64,000 nt of DNA. Source: Methylococcaceae bacterium (lineage in GTDB: Bacteria > Pseudomonadota > Gammaproteobacteria > Methylococcales > Methylomonadaceae). The notes under the pieces are model-generated. The model saw nothing but the letters and a program-made list of their open reading frames with translations, did no database searches and was not told the origin of the DNA. Position numbers and translations under genes: made by a program. The DNA lies in NCBI GenBank assembly GCA_016715325.1, contig JADKAL010000014.1:434001-498000 (forward strand), read 5' to 3'. How positions within the stretch are numbered: position 1 is the first letter of the stretch; every line of letters starts with the position of its first letter. Of the stretch, positions 28,450 through 36,634 are shown one piece after another.

Positions 28450-28613
28450 AAATTCGCGTCAAAATTGTTCCACGTTAAATTAGCTAATTGTAACTTAAGT
28501 GTAGTTGGTATAGTCGAATTTTGGACTCGAAACTATAAGAACATACTAAGAATTTTTGTTTCAAATCACGTGATAACATTTTCTGGGCTATTGTAAAGAC
28601 TTATTAATAAATG

Positions 28614-29636
28614 TTACCTAAATAATGCTTTTTCTGGAAATTGCATCGTCATGCAATGAAGACTACCGTACTGGTACACTAAGGGGCGAGAAGGTATGGC
28701 GATAGTTTTTCGGTCGGGAAAACACTCGGCAATACGATTTAGGGCGATCTCATCCATTGGATCGTCATACGCGGGAACCAGAACGGCATCGTTTATTATT
28801 AGGAAATTGGCATAATTTGCAGGTAAACGGTCGCCGTCATCGTTATAAATGGGGTTTGGTAAGGGTAGCGCGACCAAATTGTAAGGATTATTATCCTGAG
28901 TTCGTAATGTGCTTAACTGGCTTTCCATGTTTTTCAAACCAGCATAGTGATGATCCTCGGTATCTTCGCAACTCGTGTAGGCAATCGTTGTTTCTGAGCA
29001 AAAACGCGCTAATGTATCGATATGGGCATCGGTATCGTCTCCATCCAGGCTTTCTTGATCTAGCCACAAAAATCGTGAAATACCCAGATGATCGATAAGT
29101 ACCTGTTCGATCTCTTGTTGGCTGAAGTTGGGGTTCCGATTCGGATTTAATAAGCATTGGCGTGTTGTCAGCAAGGTGCCAAGACCATCGCTCTCCAAAC
29201 TTCCGCCCTCGAGAACAAAGTCGATGTCTTGGTGCGTGGTGCCGCGAAAAGGAAGATGCGGTAATAATTTATGATTCAGCGCATCGTCTTCATGGTGGAT
29301 ATATTTATCGCCCCAGCCGTTAAAACGAAAATTTTTTAACACCGGATTATTGTCGTTTTCTATGCTCAGAAAAACCGTATCTCTTACCCAGGTATCGTTG
29401 ATGGCCGCTTGTATGAAATGCATATTAGCCTCATCGCCAAGCAAATTTTTGATGCGTTGTTGATGATTGTCGTCGTGACAAACAATAATCAATTGTTGGT
29501 ATTGGGTAATAGTTTTTGCAATTGTGACATAAGTCTTTTCTACCGATTCGAGGACAGTTACAAAGTCCCCGGATTGATGCGGCCAAGCGATTAAGACTGC
29601 GGATTGTTTTTCCCATTCGGCTGGAAAGCGTATCAT
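28614..29636 (-). CDS. aguA: Agmatine deiminase family protein
   Basis: Guanidine-group-modifying enzyme of 340 residues. It probably converts agmatine to N-carbamoylputrescine on the way to putrescine. The family landmarks are present: WPHQSGDF near the N-terminus, WVRDTVFL, LEGGSLESDGLGTLL, LDGDDTDAHIDTLARF with the catalytic Asp and His, and the nucleophilic Cys in GSLHCMTMQFP. The start overlaps the recN stop by ATGA, so the two are translationally coupled. Peptidyl-arginine deiminases share this fold, so the substrate is not certain. Confidence 0.85.
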   Translation of the reverse strand: MIRFPAEWEKQSAVLIAWPHQSGDFVTVLESVEKTYVTIAKTITQYQQLIIVCHDDNHQQRIKNLLGDEANMHFIQAAINDTWVRDTVFLSIENDNNPVLKNFRFNGWGDKYIHHEDDALNHKLLPHLPFRGTTHQDIDFVLEGGSLESDGLGTLLTTRQCLLNPNRNPNFSQQEIEQVLIDHLGISRFLWLDQESLDGDDTDAHIDTLARFCSETTIAYTSCEDTEDHHYAGLKNMESQLSTLRTQDNNPYNLVALPLPNPIYNDDGDRLPANYANFLIINDAVLVPAYDDPMDEIALNRIAECFPDRKTIAIPSRPLVYQYGSLHCMTMQFPEKALFR

Positions 29637-31312
29637 TTATTATTATTTCCTGTCGTTAACATTTCTCTGGCATGCGCCCGAGTATTTTCTGTGATGATGA
29701 CACCGCCCAACATGCGAGCAATCTCTTCAATGCGTTCATTCTCGTCGAGTTGCCTGACTGTCGAAGAGGTGACATCAGTTTGACTGTTTTTCTCGACATA
29801 AAGATGCGCGTGCGCTTGCGCCGCGACTTGCGGTAAGTGGGTGACGCAAATAACCTGTCTGCCGATGCTTAAGCGCCGGAGTTTTTGTCCCACAATTTCA
29901 GCTGTTCCGCCGCCGATACCGGAGTCGACTTCATCGAAAATCATAGTCGGCGTGGTGTTGTCGTTGGACGTTGTAACTTGGATGGCTAAACTAATCCGGG
30001 AAAGTTCGCCGCCGGAGGCCACTTTTGCAAGCGGTTTAGGCGGTAATCCCGGATTTGCGCACACCATAAACTCGATTTTATCTTTGCCGTACAGTTTGGG
30101 TGCGCTACTTTCGACGGCAGAACATTCGACAATAAATTCACCTTGCGGCATTCCGAGTTCTTTAATCATTAAAGAAATTTGCGTTTGCAGTTCAATAGCC
30201 TGCCGGCGTCGGCGTGTACTCAGTTCTTCAGCTAATTGATTATAGCGCCCCAGCGATTGTTCAGTTAGTAGACCGAGTTCGCCGATACGTTCGCTACTGT
30301 GTGTCAGTCCGACTAATTCACGTTTAAGGTTATCCGATAATTGGGGAAGATCTTCCGGATTTACATGATGTTTACGGCTTAATTTTTGAATTCTTCCGAT
30401 TTGGTTTTCCAGGCGTTCCAAACGCTTCGGGTCGGCTTCTTGGGTCTGTATGAAACGTCGTAATTGCAATGCGGCTTCTTCGGTTTGGATTTGAGCTTCC
30501 GATAGCAAAGTGCAAATTTCTAGCAATTCAGGCGCATATTCCGAAAGCTGAGTAATTTCGTTAACACTTTGATTTAGCATCTGATTGACTGAAATCTGGT
30601 CGTTTTCATACAGGTTATCCACCTGCCGTTGACCGATTGCGAGTATATTTTCCAAATTTGCCAATTTACTATGCTCTTCCGAAAGCGCCGTATAGTTGTA
30701 ATTTTGTAGATCGAGCTGTTCCAATTCTTCGATCTGATAGCGTAAGAATTCTTCTCGCTGGCTTTGGTCGATACTGGCTTTGGTCAGATTTTCCAGTTCT
30801 TTATAAGTTCGCTGCCATTCTCGGTAAATGTCGTTTACCTTGTCGATTAAGGTTTGATTCTTACCGAACGCGTCCAGTAATCTTCTTTGTTCATCGCTGT
30901 TCAATAATGTCAAATGCGCATGTTGGCCATGAATTTGAACCAGTTTTTCACTTAAATCCTGGAGCAATTGCAAGGTTACGGGTCGATTATTAATGTAGGC
31001 CTTGGACCGTCCGTCGTCCGATACGACTCGCCGGATGAAGCAATCCGCCTCGTTATCCAATTCGTTATCTATTAACCATTGCCGTGCTGATGGAATATTG
31101 CTTAGATCGAATTCCAGATTAATTTCCGCCCGCTTACATTCAGGACGCACATAACCTGAATCCGCTCGGTCACCCAGTGCTAAACCTAATGCGGTCAATA
31201 AAATGGATTTACCCGCGCCGGTCTCGCCTGTCAATACCGACATGCCTTTGCCGAGATCGAGGTCGAGCGATTTAACGACGGCCAAGTCAATTATGTTTAG
31301 GTTTACCAACAT
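29633..31312 (-). CDS. recN: DNA repair protein RecN
   Basis: SMC-like ATPase of double-strand-break repair. Walker A is GETGAGKS (Lys35). Two coiled-coil arms occupy about residues 150-360. The C-terminal ABC signature KVASGGELSRISLAI and Walker B TMIFDEVDSGIGG are intact, with the usual ending region ARMLGG. I place the start at 31312 (MLVNLNIIDLAVV), which is the conserved RecN N-terminus and lies 5 bases after the nadK stop; the ATG at 31342 would add 10 unconserved residues. Length is 559. Confidence 0.93.
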   Translation of the reverse strand: MLVNLNIIDLAVVKSLDLDLGKGMSVLTGETGAGKSILLTALGLALGDRADSGYVRPECKRAEINLEFDLSNIPSARQWLIDNELDNEADCFIRRVVSDDGRSKAYINNRPVTLQLLQDLSEKLVQIHGQHAHLTLLNSDEQRRLLDAFGKNQTLIDKVNDIYREWQRTYKELENLTKASIDQSQREEFLRYQIEELEQLDLQNYNYTALSEEHSKLANLENILAIGQRQVDNLYENDQISVNQMLNQSVNEITQLSEYAPELLEICTLLSEAQIQTEEAALQLRRFIQTQEADPKRLERLENQIGRIQKLSRKHHVNPEDLPQLSDNLKRELVGLTHSSERIGELGLLTEQSLGRYNQLAEELSTRRRRQAIELQTQISLMIKELGMPQGEFIVECSAVESSAPKLYGKDKIEFMVCANPGLPPKPLAKVASGGELSRISLAIQVTTSNDNTTPTMIFDEVDSGIGGGTAEIVGQKLRRLSIGRQVICVTHLPQVAAQAHAHLYVEKNSQTDVTSSTVRQLDENERIEEIARMLGGVIITENTRAHAREMLTTGNNNK

Positions 31313-31317
31313 CTCGA

Positions 31318-32199
31318 TTAATCGGGATAACCGCCGCTCCAATTTAATTTAGACCTTAGAATTTGGAAAAAATCATGGTCTTGCGGATGCAATATTCTTA
31401 TGGGTTTAGGATATTTATTAATGACAATTTTATCACTAATCAATACTTTGGGAATTTCAATATGATCGCAGGTGACTAATGCGTTGATTTGTTTGGTTTG
31501 GCAAAAACTGATTTCGATTTCTGCCGAATCGTCAATTACGATAGGGCGGTTTGATAAAGTATGCGGATTAAGCGGCACTAATACTAAAGCGTTTAACGAA
31601 GGATGGAGGATAGGTCCGCCGGCCGACAAGGAATAGGCGGTCGACCCTGTCGGTGTAGAGACAATCAGTCCATCCGAGCGTTGCGAATTTAGAAAAACAT
31701 TATTTATTTTGGTGACGATCTCTATCATGCTAGGCGTCACCCAACGATGGATCGCAACTTCGTTTACGGCCGTTTCTTCATGGAAGATTCGTCCGTCCCG
31801 GATGACTTTGGCATGGAGTAGACTGCGTTTTTCTTCAACATAATCGCCTTGCAACATCCGGTGGAGTTTGCAGGGAAGTTCATTGGGCGAGATGTCTACC
31901 AAAAACCCTAGACGTCCCAAATTGATACCGATTACCGGGACATCGTTGTCCGCAGTAACTCTTGCTGCGGATAAGAACGTACCGTCGCCGCCGACAGCGA
32001 TGACTAAATCGCAGTTTTGGCCTAATTGCTCGACAGAGCAGGATTTAATCGAGCCGTCATCTATCGCTGCAGCACTATCGTTATCGATAATGACCTCATA
32101 GTACTGCTTCAAATAACCGACTAAGACATTCAGTGTTGCTGCAATACTTGGGCCGCTGGGCTTCCCTAGGATACCGATGATTTTAAATGGGACCTGCAT
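31318..32199 (-). CDS. nadK: NAD kinase
   Basis: Phosphorylates NAD to NADP using ATP. The kinase signature GGDGT is at residues 70-74, the substrate-loop region VAIHRW is near 150, and the second glycine-rich block is DGLIVSTPTGSTAYSLSAGGPI. Length 293 matches the gammaproteobacterial enzyme. nadK followed at once by recN is a widely conserved gammaproteobacterial order. Confidence 0.95.
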   Translation of the reverse strand: MQVPFKIIGILGKPSGPSIAATLNVLVGYLKQYYEVIIDNDSAAAIDDGSIKSCSVEQLGQNCDLVIAVGGDGTFLSAARVTADNDVPVIGINLGRLGFLVDISPNELPCKLHRMLQGDYVEEKRSLLHAKVIRDGRIFHEETAVNEVAIHRWVTPSMIEIVTKINNVFLNSQRSDGLIVSTPTGSTAYSLSAGGPILHPSLNALVLVPLNPHTLSNRPIVIDDSAEIEISFCQTKQINALVTCDHIEIPKVLISDKIVINKYPKPIRILHPQDHDFFQILRSKLNWSGGYPD

Positions 32200-32510
32200 G
32201 CCTTATTAACAAATGTTAAATAGATTGATTATACAAAAAACCGGACCTGGAATTACCTTTAATTAATCTCGTGTTAAGTTAGACACAAAAATGGAAGGCT
32301 ATAAATAGTTGCGAATCACATAGCTACATTAGACTTCGCTTGGCATTTTTGATTGATATTTTAGGCGCTTATGGATTCGGTCTCATGCGATTTTAAGGTC
32401 CCTTTGGTGTTCCTCAAGCAAATTTATGAATGCTTGATAACGGTCACCAAGGAACTTTCCAATGGGGGGCGTAAGTATTTTAGCTTTAAAATGAGAAGGC
32501 TGGTCAATGA
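32200..32510. other. Intergenic region between nadK and the CHASE2-HD-GYP gene
   Basis: About 310 bases containing the promoter region of nadK-recN-aguA and the imperfect inverted repeat at 32399-32454. No gene is visible. Confidence 0.45.
32399..32454. repeat. Long imperfect inverted repeat
   Basis: Left arm CCTTTGGTG then TCAAGCA; right arm TGCTTGA then CACCAAGG, around the loop AATTTATGAA. The two matched blocks are separated by unpaired bases of unequal length (4 and 7). It lies 3' of the CHASE2 gene. The minus-strand transcript has no good U-run, so it may be a processing or partial termination signal. Confidence 0.45.
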
Positions 32511-34565
32511 TTAGCAAGAATCGGCTAGTAACGTTTCTCGTTGCTCTTCGCTATCAAGAAAAGTTAAAGCGATGTCTCTAAATTTCTCATGAATATCTAA
32601 GAAAGCGTCAACGATTAAGGGGTCGAAATGCTTGTCTTTTCCTTCTAATATCAGTGCAACGGCTTTGCTATGCGAAAATGCAGGCTTATAGACGCGTTTA
32701 CTGATCAATGCGTCGTAGACATCCGCTATCGCCATAAAACGCGCAGCAAGCGGTATTTCTTCACCGGATAAGCCTTTCGGATAACCGCTGCCGTCCCATT
32801 TTTCCTGGTGATATAAGCAAATGTCATGAGCAGTTTGCATAAAGGGATTCCAACCGATTTGAGCAGCAACCGATTGGATAATATCGGCGCCGATTTGCGG
32901 ATGGGATTTCATGATGTGGAATTCGCTATCGTCCAATCGGCCGTTTTTAAGCAATATGTGGTCGCGAATGCCGATTTTTCCGATGTCGTGTAGCGGTGCA
33001 GCTTTGAAAAGCAGTTCAATGGTTTCGTTGTTTAACCGATCCTTATATCGAGGATGATTCCGTAAACGATGAGCCAGGGCTTTGATATATTCTTGGGTGC
33101 GTTTGATATGAGCGCCGGTTTCCGGATCTCTATATTCGGACATTGAACAGAAGCTCCCGATAATCCCTTCTTGGGTTCTGCTGACAAGGATTGCCATTTC
33201 CTTTGCACGGCGATATTCACTGATATATTTCAGCAAGGTCAAGATTAAAAATGAAATTGCAGTCATCATAACCGGAAGTGCGGGAGAAATAACGATACCC
33301 GTTTTAAGCAATAATAATTGCGAGCCGACCAAAAGTGCAATAATCAGTAAAGACGGCACTGTAATACTGGTAAGCAGACCTGCCCCGGCTAAACTAACGA
33401 ACAAAGCGAGTGTTACAATCGAAGCGAGCACCAATTCGAATATTTGAGTTTTGTCGGGCTGTTGCAGAAAATCCTGTCTGACTAGATTGTCGACAATAGC
33501 GGCATGGAACTCAACGCCGAGAAATTGCGGTGAATAAGGTGTCGGCCGGAATTCGTGCAAACCAACAGCCGAAAAACCGACAAAAACAATCTTATCTTTT
33601 AAAACTTCGGGTTTTAGCTTTTTGGATAAAACGTCTGCCGCCGATATTCTCGTAAATACTTGTCCTGATGAGGGAAACTTTATTAATAAATTGGCGGATT
33701 TATCGAGAGGAATAGAAACATTTCCGGCTTTTACTAGAAGTCCGTTTTCGTTCGAAGCCAGTAAAAAGCTGCTGAGATTGTTGGCAGTTAAAAAAGATTG
33801 TAATGCTAAGCTTGGGTAAAAACGGCCTTGATAATTGATGATCAATGGTGTTCTACGGTAGATGCCGTCCTTATCGGGCGTCGCATTTATAAAGCCGCTG
33901 GCATTTGCGTCATCTTGAATAGGCGATACGTTACAAAGCGCATTCTTTGCATGATGGATACGGTCATATTCAGTGTTTCCATCGGCTGAAAACAAAGCGC
34001 CGCTAGCGGATTTTGGCAGGCACGAACCGGATTTTAGATTGGCGCCGTCAAAATTAAAAAAATAGCTTAAGACAAACGGCCCATTTTTTAGGGTCTGTCC
34101 GAGCAGGGCGTCATAATCCCAAAGCGACTGTTTTACGCCGGCTAATGGCAGGCTCTGGTTAAAATCGCGGGCGATGACGCTTTGAATTTCCGCGGGCGAT
34201 GTTCTGTCCCGCTCGGCAAAAACGGCATCAACGCCTACTGCAGCAGGACCGTATTGTTTTATCGCGTCGAGCAATCGGGCGACTTGGTAACGCGGCCACG
34301 GCCATTGTCCGAAATCGGCAAGACTGCGTTCGTCAACTTCAACGATGACGGGAATTGATGAAAGTGTTTTTACAGGCAAAAGGCCGATCTGCAGGTCGGT
34401 AAAAGCGTTATCGATCCGGTTGATGGTTGCAGGAAACTTTATCCCAAATGCCAGGAATGCAAGCGTAAACGCAAAACCAAGGAGATAGATTTTACACTTT
34501 CCTTTTAGCAGGGATCGGATCGTTAACGGCTGGTTTCCGAATCCGGTTGCTTTCAAATCTTGCAA
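32511..34565 (-). CDS. CHASE2 sensor with HD-GYP phosphodiesterase domain
   Basis: Inner-membrane protein of 684 residues. One helix (about 28-45) leads into a periplasmic CHASE2 domain (VIVEVDERSLADFGQWPWPR, GVDAVFAERD, KIVFVGFSAVGL). Three membrane helices follow (about 375-445), then a cytoplasmic HD-GYP domain with LHDIGKIGI, HQEKWDGSGYPKGL and AIADVYDAL, which should hydrolyse c-di-GMP. The gene appears to start with TTG at 34565, 5 bases after the OmpA-lipoprotein stop. FecR- and OmpA-like partners upstream suggest that an envelope or cell-wall signal is read. Confidence 0.87.
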   Translation of the reverse strand: MQDLKATGFGNQPLTIRSLLKGKCKIYLLGFAFTLAFLAFGIKFPATINRIDNAFTDLQIGLLPVKTLSSIPVIVEVDERSLADFGQWPWPRYQVARLLDAIKQYGPAAVGVDAVFAERDRTSPAEIQSVIARDFNQSLPLAGVKQSLWDYDALLGQTLKNGPFVLSYFFNFDGANLKSGSCLPKSASGALFSADGNTEYDRIHHAKNALCNVSPIQDDANASGFINATPDKDGIYRRTPLIINYQGRFYPSLALQSFLTANNLSSFLLASNENGLLVKAGNVSIPLDKSANLLIKFPSSGQVFTRISAADVLSKKLKPEVLKDKIVFVGFSAVGLHEFRPTPYSPQFLGVEFHAAIVDNLVRQDFLQQPDKTQIFELVLASIVTLALFVSLAGAGLLTSITVPSLLIIALLVGSQLLLLKTGIVISPALPVMMTAISFLILTLLKYISEYRRAKEMAILVSRTQEGIIGSFCSMSEYRDPETGAHIKRTQEYIKALAHRLRNHPRYKDRLNNETIELLFKAAPLHDIGKIGIRDHILLKNGRLDDSEFHIMKSHPQIGADIIQSVAAQIGWNPFMQTAHDICLYHQEKWDGSGYPKGLSGEEIPLAARFMAIADVYDALISKRVYKPAFSHSKAVALILEGKDKHFDPLIVDAFLDIHEKFRDIALTFLDSEEQRETLLADSC

Positions 34566-34570
34566 GGTTG

Positions 34571-35164
34571 TTACCGTATCTCGATTTCCACGCGTCTGTT
34601 TTGCGGTTCGTCGATGTTATCGGCTGTGGGGATCTTCAGGTCGTTTTCGCCGTAGTATCGTCTATCCATGCAGTTTTTATCGACACCCGATTCGATTAAA
34701 GCATGGATGACGGCGTCTGCGCGTTGAAGAGACACACCTTCGTTAATTGCATTATCTCCGACCGTATCGCTATGACCGATAACGCTAATGTCGCAGGAGT
34801 TTCTTGAATCGATTGCGGACTTTGCTTTAGCAACGGTTGCTTTTTCGTCGGGCAGTATTTCAGCGCTTCCTGTCGTAAAATGAAAAACGAAATGCTCGGG
34901 CGGTTTGGGTTCTTTGTCGAGGGTTTCTGAAAACATGTCTTTAATTTTACTCTCGGACAGTTCTTCAGGTTGACTAGGTGCTTTATCGGCTTTAGACGCT
35001 TCGGCACTTTCGTTAGCTTTAGATAGCCGAGTCGTTCCGGCTTTAGTCGTAAGGTCGACTTGACCGACTTTGCCGTTTGCATCAGGTACAAGCACAACGG
35101 TTGTTCCCGAACATGCGACGAGAGTGTTGACGACCAATGCGCTGAATAGTATTCGAAAAATCAT
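34571..35164 (-). CDS. OmpA-family lipoprotein
   Basis: A lipobox (LVVNTLVAC) follows a short signal sequence. A linker rich in Lys and Glu separates it from a C-terminal OmpA-like peptidoglycan-binding domain (FHFTTGSAEILPDEKA, DISVIGHSDTVGDNAINEGVSLQRADAV, and RRVEIEIR at the end). The start at 35164 (MIFRILFS) has a GGAG 6 bases upstream and is preferred to the GTG at 35176. It is the middle gene of a FecR/OmpA/CHASE2 cassette. Confidence 0.85.
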   Translation of the reverse strand: MIFRILFSALVVNTLVACSGTTVVLVPDANGKVGQVDLTTKAGTTRLSKANESAEASKADKAPSQPEELSESKIKDMFSETLDKEPKPPEHFVFHFTTGSAEILPDEKATVAKAKSAIDSRNSCDISVIGHSDTVGDNAINEGVSLQRADAVIHALIESGVDKNCMDRRYYGENDLKIPTADNIDEPQNRRVEIEIR

Positions 35165-35197
35165 AGGAGGCTCCACAATTCAATTTGCATAAAGTAA

Positions 35198-35665
35198 CTA
35201 CTCCACTTCAATCAAGATTTTAGTTCCCCGTAAACCTAAGGTTGCGGTCGGCGTTTCGAATTGCACCGATTCCGGAGAAATTCTGCCGATCGCACCGGAT
35301 GCGAAAGCGACCGTACCTTTGAATATTTTTGAGATAAAGGAAACATTTTTTTCTGCCGGTTTAAATAAGAAATTTTCTACGAGCAATTTACCGCTCGGTC
35401 CGAGTGTCAATACAGCGCCGTCTTTAAAGATAATGCCGACGGCGCCGTTCCCGTCCGTCACGATGGTGTCGCCTTCAAAGATCTCGGAGCCGACCTTGAG
35501 ACTGGTTTCAACGCCTTCTCTGATAACCGTGGCGACAGGGCTGTAAGTTTTTACTAAGCCTATACGTTCAGCGGCATTCGAGGCTGATGAAATTAGAAGT
35601 AAAAACAAAAGCCAGCCAAAATGGTTTATTACTCGAAAAACTAAATATTTATCCCGAAAATTCAT
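35198..35665 (-). CDS. Secreted FecR-domain protein
   Basis: The start at 35665 (MNFRDKYLV) has GGAG 8 bases upstream. Upstream in-frame codons to 35782 lack the features of a real N-terminus. A signal peptide ends near SNAA. The rest is a single FecR domain: GLVKTYSPVATVIREG, GSEIFEGDTIVTDGNGAVGIIFKDG, and TPTATLGLRGTKI at the end. It lacks the N-terminal sigma-regulator part of true FecR, so it is not a ferric citrate regulator. It heads a three-gene cassette with the OmpA lipoprotein and the CHASE2 sensor. Confidence 0.82.
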   Translation of the reverse strand: MNFRDKYLVFRVINHFGWLLFLLLISSASNAAERIGLVKTYSPVATVIREGVETSLKVGSEIFEGDTIVTDGNGAVGIIFKDGAVLTLGPSGKLLVENFLFKPAEKNVSFISKIFKGTVAFASGAIGRISPESVQFETPTATLGLRGTKILIEVE

Positions 35666-35796
35666 AAAAAACACTCCATTAAAGTGCAAATCCGATGAAA
35701 ATAATTGTAAACAGTATAGGTTAAAGTCTACTTTTTGGTTCTTCTGCCGATAAATTAATTCTAGTTTTATTGTCGGCGGCATTTATTCGCTTTCGG

Positions 35797-36624
35797 TTAA
35801 ATAAGCTTAATATTATTTTTTTCGATTAAAACCAGCTTTTGTTTATAGAGCGATCCTATAGCTTGCTTATAAGCTTTTTTGCTGACACCGAAAGCGGCGT
35901 AAATTTCATCCGGCGGACTTTTGTCGCTCAATGGCAAAATGCCCTGATTTTCTTTGAGTTTGCTTAATATTTGATCGGTGAGGTCGTTACCTTTTATGTA
36001 ACCTGAGCGATAAAGGCTGAGGTCGATTTTGTAGTCCTCTCGTATCTGTTTGATGTAGCCGTCCAATCTTTGGCCTTTTTCCAGGGGCTGAAACGTTTCG
36101 TTTTCATATAAAAGCCCCCAATGGGTGCTATTGATAATAGCTTTGAGGCCTAAAGTCGTCTTGTCGGCGATGAGTAGGGACACTTTTTGACCGGCTTTGA
36201 AATAAGGGCCTTCCTCGGATAGATGGCGTTCGATTCGGGTTGTGGCGAGAATGCGGTTTTGAGGATCGAGAAAAAGTTTGACGAAATACGATCTGCCGAC
36301 TTCAAGCGGTTCGTATTGTTCTGCTAAGGGTACAAGAAGATCTTTGGGCAAACCCCAATCCAAAAAAGCGCCTACTCGATTAACCGAAACCACCTTAAGC
36401 CAAGCAATATCGTCGGCAAACGCTTTTGGGATCGATGTAGTTGCTGCTAAGTGTCCGTCCATGTCGACATAGACGAAAACGACGAGCGTATCGCCGACTT
36501 GGAAATTAACAGGCGGCTTTTTATCGACCAGCAATACGTTTGCAGAGCCGGGGCTGGACACATAAATTTCCGAACCGACGCGGGTTGCGATTTTAAGAGT
36601 ATTGATTTTACCGATGTCTATCAT
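35797..36624 (-). CDS. CvfB/YitL-like S1 RNA-binding protein
   Basis: A 275-residue soluble protein with tandem S1-like beta-barrels and a C-terminal winged helix. Visible blocks are WLKVVSVNRVGAFLDWGLPKDLLVP, KAIINSTHWGLLYENE, GYIKQIREDYKIDLSL, and the terminal helix-turn-helix GVSKKAYKQAIGSLYKQKLV. This matches the CvfB family, thought to bind RNA. It sits 10 bases after rapA, and both probably share a transcript. Confidence 0.83.
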   Translation of the reverse strand: MIDIGKINTLKIATRVGSEIYVSSPGSANVLLVDKKPPVNFQVGDTLVVFVYVDMDGHLAATTSIPKAFADDIAWLKVVSVNRVGAFLDWGLPKDLLVPLAEQYEPLEVGRSYFVKLFLDPQNRILATTRIERHLSEEGPYFKAGQKVSLLIADKTTLGLKAIINSTHWGLLYENETFQPLEKGQRLDGYIKQIREDYKIDLSLYRSGYIKGNDLTDQILSKLKENQGILPLSDKSPPDEIYAAFGVSKKAYKQAIGSLYKQKLVLIEKNNIKLI

Positions 36625-36634
36625 ATTTTTCGAA

